64,000 bases of DNA from Xenoacremonium recifei (GCA_012184525.1 WOFQ01000002.1:1302001-1366000); one strand, 5' to 3'. Counted from the stretch's first letter, positions 10,625-23,859 are shown. Notes: generated from the letters alone by a model not told the origin. Translations and numbers: made by a program.

Positions 10625-12336
10625 ATGAAAATCAAAAGCCCCCCTCTCATAAATGCTGGCGGTGTCAAACCATGGGTGCAAAAATTCAACTCAGGCTCAC
10701 CCAAGACTTTCATGGATAAGTTTGTGACTTTGGCTGAAGCACGGTTGGTTGAGATAAAGGCCAATACCGTAGGAACAACTCCCGCATGTCCTTTCAGAAG
10801 GGATTTAACATTTTGTGTTGTAGCATGATGATATCACGTACGACTCGAAATTACTCAGGGATGAAGACACTAAGGAATGGCCGGATCTCTCCCACTTCTT
10901 TAAGGTATGTTGGCACCTATGATTTGCATCTTGTAAATTATGTACCTTGATTAATCACTCCTCGCTAGCTTCCCGGAGCCGATGGACAACGAGACATTCT
11001 CCGCATAGTGTGAGTTTCGCAGCCTCCTGAGTCGGGCCTGGTAATCCTAAACTGTTGCAGCATTTTGCCGTTCAATACCGAAGCAGAGGATTTCCCGCCT
11101 CTGTCATGGAAAGGATTTCAAGAACATATTGACCTCCTCAACCTACAAGGCTCATTCGTCTGCGATGAGGATATGAAAACACCTCCTAGCTGGTTCGAAG
11201 TTCCGCTGGAGGGAGGTTTAAAGGGTAGGGCTCGACTAATAGCTGATTTTATCACGTCGTAACTCTAAAACCTTTACTGACCGCGAGACTTCTGCTCTTC
11301 TTAGGATTCATAATTAAACCAGAGAGATGGGACTCAAATCTTGCCAATTTCAGTCTATCCGTCGTCTACTCTCCAACCACAAGAGCAACAAGTATCGTTG
11401 CACATATGCTTCACAAAGCTGATGTCGAGCATCTTCTCAAGCGACTGCCAAAGCTGAAGTCAAATTTCTTTCACCCGCTCCTCGTACCACTCATCTTCAT
11501 GGAGAAGCGGATCGAGGGCACAGTCCAACAACTCACCCTCATAAGAGACTCACTTTACTCAGTGGAAAAAAGAACAGGAACCCACAAGAATTACCACCGC
11601 AGCACACGTTACGAAAACCTCAATTATAATGCCTATGGCAACAAGGTTTGGGAGAAGCGCCATGTCAAAGACGTTGCATTTGATGCTGCTCCGGGAGATT
11701 TGACTTCCATCGTATCAGACTGCGCCATGTTTGAGGCCAAATGCCTCATCAACGAGAGCCTACTCGATTGGCTTAATGGACTGAACGCAAGTTTCTGTGC
11801 ACTGCAAACCCATCGGGCTATTCCACCCACATCAGCTAATTCCATTCGGATGAAGACTGACGCCTTGAAAATGTGGTGTGGTAATAACAGAACGCGAAGC
11901 ATATACCTTGCAAAGAGAGCAGAGGCACAGATGCAAGCGGTGAGTGAATGTTTTAAAGTATCTAATGCGTAAGGTATGATGCAGTATGCTGACGGCGATA
12001 GTGTCTCAATCTCATGGCGCAGCGGGACAGTGACCTGAATCTGAGAGGGACTGCAGCAGCACTACGAGACAGCGCTGATATGAGAGTGATAGCATGGGTC
12101 ACGCTTGCTTTCCTACCAGCCACCTTTGTAGCGGTACGTGCCCTGTTTGGCTGGAAAGCAACTATTCTAACTGTGGCAAGACTTTCTTTAGCACATCTTT
12201 CTTCACGTTCGAGCAGGAGGGCCGTCGCGTATCTGAGTGGATTTGGCTTTACGTTGTTGTCTCTGTAGCCCTCACTGTAGGCGTTATTGCGGGCTGGACT
12301 TGGTGGGGTAAGAAAGACGCCAGGAGGGAGGATTGA
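10625..12336 (+). CDS. CorA-like divalent-cation-transporter-family membrane protein
   Basis: I rebuilt seven exons: 10625-10768, 10824-10904, 10969-11009, 11061-11224, 11305-11939, 12023-12133, 12181-12336 (443 residues). Every junction keeps the frame and the 41-bp exon has good splice sites. The fungal CorA-like architecture is clear at the C-terminus: the helix RGTAAALRDSADMRVIAW leads into TM1 (about 377-397, LAFLPATFVATFF), a short loop with EQEGRRVS, then TM2 (about 413-433) and a basic tail. This matches the family consensus R-D-S-x-x-M-[RK]-x-[IL]-[AT]. The GMN signature of true Mg2+ channels is absent, as in many fungal CorA-like proteins linked to surveillance rather than transport, so transport is unproven. 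The ATG could lie further upstream in an unseen exon. Confidence 0.8.
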
Positions 12337-14340
12337 GGACAGCTGCTGTGCAAGGGACGTTGTAGGAAGACTCGTCCGTCTCACAGCCAATTCGGTACAG
12401 TGTAAATTGTATGCAATGGGGTAATCCATCTTCTTTTCTCTATCGTGTTTCGGCGGATGTGGTTTGGGGCTCTCCCATTTCCTTTGGAAATCGCGGCGTG
12501 GACAAACATAGTAGATTGGATAAGTACCAGGGCGCAGAAGTTTAGAAACAGGGTTCATAATGTCACTGCCATTCAATTGACGTGAACAGCCGCTGTAATG
12601 TGACAGACAGCCCGTCAATTGGCTGCGAATGAGACTGGGAACAACTGCCGAGAACCGTCTGACTATTACTCCGTACTCCGTACAGTGGATGAGATGTGAC
12701 GGAAATCGTGCGATTCTGCTGCAAGACGCGACTTCGGAAAGTGGACTCGCTGCAGACGGGCTGCGTCATTGCGACCGGAAAACGGCAAAGGGACATTCGC
12801 TGTTTGTGGAAGATCACGACTGGTGTCATCAAAAGAGACCCTGTCATCGCTGTGCTTTCATGGATTAATTTCTGACAGAGTGAAGAGCATGCCTCTCAAA
12901 GACAATCGCAACAAAACCACTGAAATGCTGCGCCGATAGCTTCTCTGAATTTCATCATTCCAGCTTAGGCGCTGTTGCTGGGTGCCTCCCGTTTCCGGCC
13001 AGGGGACTGGCAAATGTGACGAGTCGTTGCAGCACTGGCTTGAGACAAGTGTCGTAGCAGTGAGGGGAAGGCCTTGCAGCGGCTGAATTGGAGCCTGACA
13101 GGCACCCATCCTGCAGCGCTCACGGGGGCATTTCAAAGCGCAATTGAGTCCAGCAAACTGCGAGGCGATTCCGATGCGTTCAATACATTTTGGAAAGCAA
13201 TGCAGACTCTGGTGAATCTCCTGGATTCGACGAGTCCTGTCGAGTCTTCACAACAACGCAAACCTAACAGGGCCATCCCCGGTCCTCCCGCATCACTAGG
13301 GGTAAACACCATGAATAACCGCATCGATCTTATTGGACAGCATCCGGCAACTGCGGCGATCGCCTGCTCAGCCCCTCCAGCGACGCACGGGGCGAAGAGT
13401 CCCCATCCGTATGCTTTCCTGCCACCGTTGGATCTGACGGAGATGCCCTCGCTGCCGCCCAACACTGCCGAGTCGCCTGATTGCGCGACCGTTCGACATG
13501 CGACGAAGAGGCCACTCGAACAGTCTCAAAGACGCCCGATAGTTTCCACGGTCAAGCCCTGGCAAGTCAGCACCAATCGAGCCCAGGCCAGCGCGCATTG
13601 GGAGGCATGCACTCGAAGGTGAGTCTCGCAGCGGGCGCAAGTACCGCCTACTTCCCTCGCAAGTACCCTCCCCGATCACACGACCTGGGCCCCCCTCGCA
13701 CGCATTCCAGCGAGCGTGTGCTAGAAACTCGCACGCTCAGGGCCTCTCCCGCCTGTAACGTGCCCCCGGACTCTCTGCCTCAGGCGGTGGGGCGACGCTC
13801 TGGGGAAGCGCGAATGGGGCCGGCAACCAGCCGTCTAGCGCCGTCTGGGGAAGTGGGCCAGGTACAGACAGCGCGGTGGATACTTATGGGCGAGGTCGCG
13901 GACGACATTTCAAACAAATGAAGTCGGGACGGGAATCTGACTGTGTGAGGGAGGATGAGATTCCATTGGCGATGGCTGCAATCGCCCGCAGAGCCGCACC
14001 TTGGGGTTTACTTTACCGGTTTGGGGGCAAGGATGCGGTGTGTTGCGAGGGGATGGGGACGGGATGGAGGGCTCACCGTAAGGGGGGGTGTCATCGCCTG
14101 TGATAGGATCCACGGGCGGCAGGCCTGCGACTGGGAGAGGGGCTAGGCGGCCGGGGGAGGGCGAATCATCTGCTGTTGCGTGCGTGCTGAGGGTGGGAGG
14201 ACCAGTCGTTTGCTGTGTGTACTGTCCATACTGGACGGGAGTGTTTGTCTCGTTGCTGCACAGTCCCTAACCCAGTCCCAGTCCCCTACCAGTGCGGCCT
14301 GCCAGCATTACCCCGCCCGCTTTGCTTCTTCTGGGCAACG
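12337..14340. other. Intergenic region without a convincing gene
   Basis: Overlapping open frames occur between 13074 and 13921, but none has a family signature, a convincing ATG or good splice continuity. A short ACTCCGT repeat lies at 12667-12682, a motif often seen in noncoding DNA of ascomycetes. Confidence 0.45.
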
Positions 14341-14349
14341 CATATAAGT
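14341..14349 (+). promoter_or_regulatory. TATA-like element for the 112-residue protein gene
   Basis: CATATAAGT lies about 150 bp before a probable 5' UTR intron (14492-14593, GTAAGT donor, CTGAC branch site, CTCCAG acceptor), whose acceptor is 37 bp before the ATG at 14631. The spacing fits a TATA box and leader. Confidence 0.4.
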
Positions 14350-14630
14350 GCTGCGTCGTACCCTCGAGCGTCTCTTCTCTTGCTCCTTTCAATCCTGTCA
14401 TCATCATCATCCATCCATCAATCACGCACCTTTGAATCTTCCTCCATCAGGCTTGTCAAACCACCACGTTTGGAGCCTTTGACATCACTTCGTAAGTCCT
14501 CTCTCGCTGTTTCGATCCCCCCCAAGCATCATCGCTGCCTGTTCTCGGCAACCTCCGCCAGAGCCCAATCGTGCTGACTCTTCTCCTCTCCAGACACAAC
14601 TTCCACCACACACAACAAACCACCGCAAAA

Positions 14631-14969
14631 ATGGTCCACCGCGTCCCCAAGCTCCCCGCCGCCAGGAAGACCGAGATCTTCTGCATGGGCGCCGCAGGCG
14701 TCGGTGTCCTCACTCCCCTCTACCTCGTCATGCCCGGCGCCGAGGAGCGACTGGCCAGTCAAACCACCAAGTGGGCGCCGCGATGGGAGAAGAACATCAG
14801 CTACTTCACGCCGCCCGTCGAGCGCGGCGTCCAGAGGATTGAGCCTCCAGTGTCACGCATGGTGCAGCGCGTCGAGGAGCGTTTGCCGCTCGAGAAGATG
14901 GCCAAGTCGGTCGACAAGGGCATCCGGAATGGTATTGCCCGGTTTGGCGGCCCCGAGTCCAAGGCATGA
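14631..14969 (+). CDS. Small conserved-looking fungal protein, unknown function
   Basis: Single coding exon, 112 residues, starting at the ATG after the CACCGCAAAA context. A probable 102-bp intron (14492-14593) lies in the 5' leader, a feature of well-expressed fungal genes. The protein opens with basic, proline-containing MVHRVPKLPAARK, has one hydrophobic segment (about 16-34, IFCMGAAGVGVLTPLYLVM) and then an amphipathic, Arg/Glu-rich half with repeated VQR-x-E-[EP] units (ERGVQRIEPP, RMVQRVEERL). A single membrane pass with a basic N-terminus suggests a mitochondrial inner-membrane or other small membrane-anchored subunit, but I do not recognise the family. The strong third-position GC bias supports real coding. 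Confidence 0.7.
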   Translation: MVHRVPKLPAARKTEIFCMGAAGVGVLTPLYLVMPGAEERLASQTTKWAPRWEKNISYFTPPVERGVQRIEPPVSRMVQRVEERLPLEKMAKSVDKGIRNGIARFGGPESKA

Positions 14970-16426
14970 TTGGAGGGAGTCGCGAATGCAACGAGAGAAT
15001 GAATGATCCTGTATAATAAAGTAGTTAAATCTGGGGTAGACTTGCAAATACCATACGTCTTGGTCCCTTGAATCTGTGTTCCTGCTGTGCTCTCCGATGA
15101 TTCATCGCCACCTGGATCTATACCGGGGAAATGGGCTGAGGCGAGATCAAGTGACACTGCAGAGTGACGCTCTGGCACAGCGCACACTGTACAAATCGCA
15201 CCATTGAGAGGACTTGCCGCCCCCTCTTCTTCCTGTCTCGCAGCTGCAAGCAAGCAAGCAGCCCTCCAGTTCACCCCTTTGAGCTAGTTTGCCACCAATG
15301 ACTGTCGTTGCCCTGGGCATGCTGCTGAGCCTGAGCCGTTCAACCGACAGGAGAGCTGATAAGCAGAGGCTTGAAACTGTTCTGGCTTGATCTAGTCTCA
15401 CTTTCTGGCGGTTTGTCTAGGTCGCATGTGTTTCTCCCTGTTCCTTGGCCATTAAACTCATCAGTCAACTGGCCGGCCGCACTCAACGACGTTGTTGAAG
15501 GTGAGAACTTACTAGAATCAGCGTCTACCAAGGCTTCTAATTTTATGGGATAAATCGCTGACATCTTCAAGCACTTTGGACAGTTTTTGTGTTGCAAATT
15601 TCTGGAGCATTCGTTCTGCGTTGCAATTATGCCCGCTACAGCAACCCTAGGCCTGGATTGATCCCCTGGGCTCTAGGTGCCAGGCTCAAGCAACAGGCGA
15701 GTTGCCCCTACGGACGACTGCCTGACCCAAGCAAGCGCCTGGGAAAAAGAAAAAAAGACTTGAAGGCGTGTTAGCCCCGTGATGTGAGACCCAGGAATAT
15801 ACCCAAACGAAATCCAGTGAAATTTTTATCGCTCATGTTGTGAGTTGAGAGATGAGATGAGATGGAGACTCACTTTCCAGTGGCCTCACTGAATGGGTCC
15901 CCTAGCTTATCTCCGCGGGGTGCTTCCTGGGGTCTCGGGACGGGACTGCTTCAGCGGGGTGATGATCCGGAGCCAGCCCTGGAACCCTCCACACCTCGAG
16001 TCTCTCAGGCTTACCCGCCCGCCCGCGAGAAGGACACAGATCCCAAGAGATAAACCTCGGAAGATTCAACACGAGATGCGGCTCAAGCGCCACGACGGTT
16101 CATGCAACTGCTGTCCTATCTGTGGGGACTTCATCCCAGAGGTCGGACCAGAGCCAAGGCGATTCAACGCTGGCTCTGCGCATTCCGCGGCTCTAGCAGG
16201 GCGCGCGAGGGCCTCTAGTGGGACCGGGGGGCTTCTCCTAACGTTATCCTGCCTGTCCATTTCCACCGCGGGGGCTGGAGAATGAGACGATGCCTTCCTG
16301 CTACTGCCCCTGAGAGGAGAAGCTTCGAGCTGGTTTAAAGAGCCGCCGCCTGCTAGTCCGACGCGCGAATCTCCCCGAGACTCGATCAACATCTGCACAC
16401 CAGACACAAGACTAAAACTCCTCAGA
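14970..16426. other. Intergenic region
   Basis: No supported gene is seen. There is a GATGA microsatellite-like run around 15848-15864. The last few hundred bases are the promoter of the SDR gene. Short open frames here lack family features. Confidence 0.5.
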
Positions 16427-17387
16427 ATGGCGCCTCTGCTCAAGGGTTCCGCTTTCATCACCGGCGCTGCCTCTGGTAAGTCCCGCGAAACCCCGCAATG
16501 GGACTTCGAGCGAGCGTTGACGTGGTTTCTGCTGCGCAGGGATCGGGCAGTATGCTGCTTTGGCCTTCGCTGAGCATGGCATCACCAAGCTGGCTCTGGC
16601 GGACATTAATATGGACCTGCTGGAGAAGTCCAACGCCATGCTGAAGGAGAAGCACCCCGATGTGGAGATACTGGTGCTGCGCATGGATGTGCGCGACGCC
16701 GAGCAGGTGAAGCAGGGGATTGCTCAGATCGTGGAGAAGTTTGGCAGGCTGGATATTGCGCTGAACAATGCGGGTATTAGTGGGAGCGGCAAGCAGACCC
16801 ATGAGACGGACGATGAGGAATGGATGAGGGTTGTGGATGTGAACCTGCAGGGAGTGTACCGGTGCCAGAAGGAGGAGCTCGCAGTGATGGTCAAACAAGA
16901 GTATGCATGCACAGAAATGACCAAGACTCAGTATTCTGACGCTGGATAGGGATCTGGGACCGCGAATAGGCCGTGGGCATATCATCAACGTTGCCTCTAT
17001 GCTGGGCATCGTCGCGCCCAACTCTCGCCTACACCACACCTCATACTCAACAGCAAAGCACGGTAGGATATAGAAGAAACCATTTTCCAATAATACTGAC
17101 GGCTTCCAGGTGTTATCGGTCTCACCAAGGCTGATGCCAACTCCTACGGGGACATGGGCATCCGCATCAACGCCATATGTCCTGGCTACGTCGGTACGCC
17201 TCTTCTAAAGACAAACATGGCCCAGGATCCCGACTCGCCATTGGCTGCAGAGATTGCTAGGACGCCTCTTAAGAGGCTAGCGGAGATGGAGGAGATTGCG
17301 GACAGCATTGTGCTGCTTGCCTCGCCGATGAGCAGTTTCATGCAGGGAGCTAGCTTAATTGTCGATGGCGGATTTACGAGCAACTGA
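16427..17387 (+). CDS. Short-chain dehydrogenase/reductase, classical type
   Basis: Four exons, 16427-16475, 16540-16900, 16950-17062 and 17110-17387; 266 residues. NAD(P)-dependent oxidoreductase with TGAASGIG (12-19) for the dinucleotide, an ADIN acidic end of beta2 suggesting NAD(H), NNAG, an active-site Ser in NVASMLG, and YSTAK with catalytic Tyr and Lys. The PGYVGTPL and GASLIVDGG blocks complete the classical SDR fold. The first exon is only 49 bp and intron 1 splits the glycine motif, which is common in fungal SDRs. No targeting signal is visible; it ends in FTSN. The substrate cannot be read from sequence. It lies outside the main catabolic group, so a link is not claimed. Confidence 0.9.
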
Positions 17388-18768
17388 TGGTGCAGTAGTA
17401 AAGCAGGAAATAGTAGCATAGAAGATATTAACGATAAGAAGTTGTGAGCCAGGAGGGTGGCTAGTGGTCAACTGAGACGATGATCGAGGCTGGGATCAAG
17501 ATCGACGAATAGACTGAATCCGGGACCAAACCTCTAACCATAGACGAAGCACATCTTGCAGTCGCCAATATGAGCCTGTGTTACACACCTGACCGTAAAA
17601 GCTCAATGCATATCACATCTAGACCGGAGTGTCGTAGTCACTTTACGAATCGAGGGCGTAGACTTGCCTAGACTGGCAAGGGGTTCTGTGATGCGATCAG
17701 TTCGAAGGTGTCTAATCCCTTCCAGGACGAGTTTCTCTTAGTTCAAGATGTTTGCAGCCGAAAATAGGCCACCCGCCTGCCTACAGACCAGGGATGGAGG
17801 CGAATCGAACTGGGGAGTGCAGGGAATGGTTGACTAGATACGCGAGGTCGCCGCCGCGCAGGGGAGGACGATGCAAATGATCTGCGATGCTAGATCATTC
17901 TGGACTGGTCATCTGACAGGGGATGTTAGAGGTAGCATATTGTGCCACTGCTCTGGTTCTCTCGGGTCTGGACTTGGGTTCGGCCAGGGAGGCGAATAGA
18001 CGAAGATGGGAGAGTGAGCGTCGAGCAGCGCCCATAGACGAGACATACGCTATCTAGTGAGATCTCGGCGTTTGATTGAGCAGTGGAAAGTAAATGTTGC
18101 TCGAGAGTCTGGGAAAAGATTTGGATTATTGCGTGAGGCATGGGGGTTGCTGAATAAGACTGTGTGAAGAGCACATAGGGCTAGGAAAACCATCCATGAC
18201 GAGAGGGCAACCCCGACAACTAAAAGCACAAGATGATGCTGAGAACTTCTTGACTACACCTAACATATTGATTCTAATTTTAATTTGTAAAATGCGCAAA
18301 TGAAGCAGGAGATTCTTGCTTCGATGCTCCCTGTCCCGTCAAATACTCACAGTACGGCGGTGGTAAGCAAATGCCGCCCTCGGATCAGGCTTCAAAGCAT
18401 AGTGGAAACTACAGAACCAACAAATTGTAGGTACACTTCTTTCTGAATTGGTGAATTGTATCAGAACTGTTCTCAAGAGAAACCCTCTCGATAGAAACGC
18501 TCTTGATAATGACGTCTGTGACCTACCTGACAAGCAAGGGTCCATGCTACAATTGGGACATCTTCTTGACGACTACTTCTTCAATCATGAATTTAAGCAC
18601 AGCTTCTAGGATAAGCATGATCTGATTGTATCATAGCATAGAGCATCGCTATTCAAATCCATATTTTAGATACACATTCATCCTGCTCCTACCCATGAAA
18701 CCGCAATTCCCAGTCCCGCTACCTAAGCATTCCCAAACTCCCGACCAAAATCTCAAACTCGAGTCGGT
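17388..18768. other. Intergenic region between convergent genes
   Basis: This spacer has no open frame with recognisable features. An AT-rich stretch near 18240-18300 may hold terminator or polyadenylation signals. Confidence 0.5.
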
Positions 18769-21700
18769 CTATGAGAAACTAAAGAAATCCAACTCATGGT
18801 TCCTCGCCTGATCGCCCTCCTGCGGCGTCTTCCCCGCCCCATTCACCAGCCCGCGCAAATTCACCGGACTCACACCTCCGCCACCCTCAATCCACGGCTC
18901 CGTGACCCGCGGCCGGTCCAGACTGTGCCGCTCCTTGGGCTCACCGCCCTCGGACTCGTCTTTTAGTGAGTAGGCGGGTGGTGGCGCGGTCGTGGGTAGT
19001 AGGCCTGCGGATAGGGGCCCGGTGGTGTGGCCGAGCATGGAGCCCGAGTGCCATTCGCCCATGGGTGTGTCGAAGGATCCGGGGCCGGGGACGTGGTGAT
19101 CGGAGTGGATGCTGTCGAGACCCCAGGGCTCGGTGCTGGGGAGGACGAGGTTGAGAGGGTCGGTTCGCGATAGGTCGGGAGCGCCGTCATCGGGATGGTC
19201 CAAGTCGATGGCTGTGCCGCCGAGGAAGTCCAGGTTGAGTTGGCTCGTGGTATCGCCAACGCCCATTGAGAACAGGAACGAATCTAGTTGTGACGGGTGC
19301 TGGTGTCCAGAGAGTGTCTTTGCTGAGCTCGGGGGCGTGGGCTGTGTGTTTCCATGGAAGAAAGGAGGCGGCGGGCGTGCGAACTCGGATGCCCTCCGAC
19401 TGCTCCCTGGCCGTCGACGTTTGAACGGCTGCTGTCCATAGTCCGGGTCAACAGCCTCACGCCGCAGCGGCACCGCCGACACAGACGTATCACTTCGTCC
19501 GCCACTACCCGGCACACCACCCAGGGGCAGCCCGTGATAACTCGTGCTTCCAGAGCGCGGGCGTGGCGGCTCGCCCATACCCGTACGGATCTGGTCCAGC
19601 ACAGCCTTGAGCAGCTCATCCATGCGGCTGGCCGGCTGGTAGGTATGGCTCATGTCGCCGATGGCGTCGGCCAGGATCTCGAGGTAGCCGACGTAGGTGC
19701 GGCGGTCGGCCTCGGAGCGCTCGTAGGCTAGCGCGGCGATGAGGGCGATGGCGGCGGTGCCGGCGTGTTGCATGCCCGTGACGAAGATCTTGCGGCCGTC
19801 GAAGCGTTGGCGGTGTTGCCAGAAGATGCGGGCGACGCGGATGGCTTGGTTGGTGCAGCGCATGCGGCTCTCGTGGACCATGGTGTTGGAGTCGTTCATG
19901 CCGACGCCGGAGTCGAGGCCTAGGGCGGGATGTTGAGCAGCTACTTCGTTCAGGAGAGCCATGTGTGCGCCGTCGGGGCTGGGATGTGATCCTGTGCTGG
20001 CGCCGTCGCCTGTGATGGCGCCGTATTTGGCCCAGGGGCGGTGCAGCAGGATCATGGTAACATGATATTGTTGGTGCAATAAGAAGAAGCTGTATGGCGC
20101 CGTCTTGATGTTGCCCGGCTTCCATTGAAGGTGTTCAGGCAGGCGACGATACCAGTTTTGTAGTTGACGGTCGAGCTTGATGACATGCAGATAGGCGTTG
20201 TCCTCGGCCTCACCCTCGTTGAAGACGTTGTAGCGGTCGTCACTATTATGAACGACGCTATTGCTGCGGTTCTCAACGATCTGGCCAGCTAGCTCCATGA
20301 GTTCGATGAGCTGCTCGTAGATCTCTGTGATGAGATCTCTGCGTGGCTGCTCGAGGAGACCCGAGGCGAGTAGGCTGAAACGGTTGGAGAGAAGATCCAT
20401 GGCGACGTCCTGGCTCTTGATGGAGAGCGGTCGACCGAGGAAGAGGCTCCAGTACTTGTCGTAGATGATGGCCGCACGCATCACCATGCGGCGGATGCGG
20501 CTCTCTTGTTCGGGCATGTCGTTGCCCCGACAGTCGAGGTGAAGGCCGATGTCGAATGCAAGACGATTTGCCATGCCTAAGCCATCATTAGTATTTCAGC
20601 ACCACCATGAGAAGTATTTCACTCACCAGAGTACATCCAACCCGTGTTATCCCGCCCGACGCCACACTCAAGATCTCCCAACAACAGCAACGCTTGCACA
20701 CTAGGGATGCCACCCGGACGCTCGAGTTCAATGTCGAGCATGTACTTGGCCTCGCGATGAAGCGTGCTTTCCCGGTTTCCAAGCGAGATCTTCTTCATAT
20801 CGGCACGGTCCATGTCGGCAACACGATATCCCATGGCCAAGATGGTGATATGCAGAAACGACGAGTAAAACTTGGGCGTCTGAGATTCACGATCGGCCTC
20901 AAACGCCACCCTGTCAATGATCTGAAGAATCGAGTTGTAGTACTCCCAGAAGCTGCTCATCAGGTAGTCGTGAGTCTCGATATTGAGCGACCGGATGATG
21001 CGTTCTGCCCGGCGGACCTGCTCCGGCGGCTCGCGGGAATCGAATCGGTCGGAGGATGAAGCATAGATGTGGCTGTTGGCCGTGGGACCGAAGAAGCGGA
21101 TGCGACCGGATAGTTGGTCGAACGAGAGGTTGCCCTTGGTTGAGAGTAATCGGTGGACGATGTCCTCTTGCTTGGGATCGAGCATCCGGAAGGGAGACTC
21201 CTCTTTGGCTAGTGGCTGCAGCATCTGGCTGCTGGTCATGACCCCATCGCCATGTTCACTATCTGCAACGGCAAAGTCCTCGTGTCGTGAGTCCGGTGGC
21301 GAGGGCACTTCACAACTGGGAGACGCCTTGCTGTTTGCCCGTTGCTGTTGGCTGGGCCTGGGTAGGCTGGGTGTCTGGCTGCCCTCATCGCCCTGCTTGG
21401 AAACGCTTTCGTGTCTTGTCTTTGGGGGATGAGCTGCCGGTGGAGGCTCAACGCCTTTCTCCATGAGCAGGCCCTCGAGCATGGCTATTCGATCCGAGAG
21501 TGAGGACATGTAAGCCTTAGAGATGGGTCTATGAGAGGCGATAAGTTGTCAGTGAAAGTGGCTCTGTATACGCGGGAGGGGGGCAGAGCCGCACCGTCGA
21601 CGTTCGTCATCGTTCTTGATGATGCATTCGGCACCGGACCTTTGGCAGGCCGTGCACGAAGTCTGGTTCTTGGGTACGACGCAGCGGATTCTGCGATCGC

Positions 21701-21842
21701 GACACGAGGCACAGGCGACCGAGGCGCGGTGACGGACCTGCGACTTGGATGGTCGTCCGGGCTGTCCCTTTGAGGACACATTTTCCTGGGTGGAGATGTC
21801 CTCCACGCCCGAGGTGTCCTTGGAGTCTACGGAGGAGACCAT
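18769..21842 (-). CDS. Large Zn2Cys6 transcription factor, NIT4/NirA-like architecture
   Basis: Three exons on the minus strand, 21842-21595, 21528-20627 and 20576-18769; 985 residues, introns of 66 and 50 bp. The ATG opens MVSSVDSKD. The zinc cluster has Cys at 44, 47, 54, 63, 66 and 73 (C-x2-C-x6-C-x8-C-x2-C-x6-C), followed by a dimerisation helix (MSSLSDRIAMLEGLL) and the fungal-specific domain, joined across intron 2 as WMYSGMANRLAFDIGLHLDC. The block FDQLSGRIRFFGPTANSHIY resembles the NIT4/NirA family of nitrate-assimilation activators. The C-terminal 300 residues are Ser/Pro/Gly-rich and disordered, as in activation domains. No nitrate gene is seen nearby, so the target is unknown; it could regulate the genes starting at 23.9 kb. 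Confidence 0.88.
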
Positions 21843-23859
21843 GGCGAGGAAAGGGGGGGTGGTTTTGGGAGTATCAACAGAGCCAGCACGGCGGCGGCGA
21901 GAATAGGGGGTATCACAACAAATGGCAGTCAGGAGAGGCTCGTCCAATTCGCCGGACCACAACAGACACCGCACATGTTCGACGAGAGGGATGCTGGAGA
22001 TGGGTTCGGCGGCGGAGTCGCAAGAGAAGAGTCAGTCAGTCAGTCAGTCAAAGAATTTCCCCCACGGGGAAGCGTCACAGGCCGAGACGGACGAGCTCAA
22101 AACACCAGCTCAGGGCACTCCGCCCCCCAGACTCTCCGTCCGTACCCCGGAGCTAGAGCACAGTTAACTGCAACAGGCTCCAGCGACCCGCGGCTGGGCG
22201 GCCGCAGCGCTGGAACTCAAGCCCAGGCTCGCAGCAAATCCAGCAGATATCCTCACGAGTCCGGGGTCCGGGGCGCCGCCTTGGGGCTAGCGGCATCGCA
22301 ACCTGCAAAGCCCTGACGAGGCCCCTCCCCCCCCTTCTCAAGGTTTCCCGAGCGCCCGTAGACTGCCCCGGCAATTCGAGTTGGAGTTGGAGCGGGGGAT
22401 GTGCTGGGCTGGGCTGGGCTGGGAATCTCAAGTTGACCCTGGCCACAGGGGGATCCCATGGAGCTGGGAGGCGGCGGCCAACCAGCGGTGCTCTAGCCCT
22501 ACCCCGCAGTCCACAGGGCCTCCCTGAATCAGCAGCCCCAGCCCGACTGACTCGAGTTTGTGGTCTGTGATTGGCTCAGCGTGGCTTATTCAACGAGGCA
22601 GGCATCTTCAGCACGGATTCGCGACAGCTGGGTGTCTGGCCTCTTGCAAACATGTCGCGCATTCTGCATTTTGCATGGCCATCCATCAAGGCTCGCGCCT
22701 CGTACGAGCAACCGCCCACTCAGAACCCTCCGCTAAGATCCTCACGCTCTCCATCCATCCCTCGTTTGCTGGTGTGCGTGCGCGCGATGGAGGCCTGTTC
22801 CAGCGCCAAAAACCGGGCCTAGACGAGCCGATGTGCCCAGGTCCAGGCTAACATGACGCTATCGCCTTGACACGATGCCCGGTCGACTCGCCGCAGCCAT
22901 TGGCCGCCGGGGGCCTTGAGTCCTGGGAGGAGGGGACCGCAGACGATCCGTCCTCAGGCCGCTCCGAACGAGATTACCATGCAGTGGCATTGCAGAGCCC
23001 TTCTTTGGCTGTTTCGTCGGGAGCTTGTCTCCGCCGGACGTCGCTACTCCGGGGGTCATGGGGTCAGCCACATGATGACGGGAGCTTTACTCATCTCGAG
23101 CGACAATCCGCTGCAAGCTCGACTCCGACGGCGAGCAGACGGACTGACGGGCAACACGGGATACCCAATTGAGGCTTGGAATTGCCCCCCCGAGGAACGC
23201 TAGAAAGCAGCAGTCTTCTCCTCGCCACGCAATGCCAGTTCACGGTCGCGTGGAGTCTGCGACGGGGAAGGGCGGAATTGACGGTGCAACCAAAGCCCGA
23301 CCCATGGCCTGCCCAGGAGCAGTTTGACAGGCCTTTATTCCCGTTTTTTAATGGTGGAGAGCGTGAATGAGCATTTAATTGACAATCAAATGCTAATACA
23401 AATTACAGCGAATAAGGGGCGTCTGAATTGGCTCAAAAAGGACTCTCTTTGTCTTATCGGTTTATATACAAAAACTGCGCTGTGATGATGCATCGCATTG
23501 GATTCCTCCCTCCCTCCGCTGAAAGCCGCAATAATGCAGACAAGCAAACAAGCCCCTGGCTCCTGTCCTGTCTGGGTTGCAATCAACCGCCCAATCCGTC
23601 CAGGTTTCCGTCCCTTTCGCCCCTCGTTCGTCCGTCCATCCATCCAAGCGACGGCTGGCTAACACCACCACCACCACTGTCGAATCCTTCAGCCGGCGCG
23701 CGGAGAACCGTTCCGTCTGCCAACTTCGACGAGCGAGCTAGCAGCATCGTCGCAACTCCAAGCGAATGCTTCCCCCCAATTCTATTCCCCACGGGGAGGG
23801 GGCGCAAAGGCGGCTAATCCCCTCCGCTACCGGTCTTCCCAGTCTCGCCGGCCGTTCGC
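21843..23859. repeat. Intergenic region with short tandem repeats
   Basis: Perfect GTCA x5 lies at 22031-22050, in the regulator's leader or promoter, and GCTGG x4 at 22403-22422. The rest is GC-rich noncoding sequence; open frames on either strand lack family features. It separates the regulator's 5' end from the 3' end of the first monooxygenase. Confidence 0.6.

Noticed and set aside
13074..13622. 183-codon open frame on the plus strand
   Set aside because: It starts at a TTG, has no signature, and no convincing upstream ATG or splice continuation; it lies in GC-rich DNA where chance frames are long.
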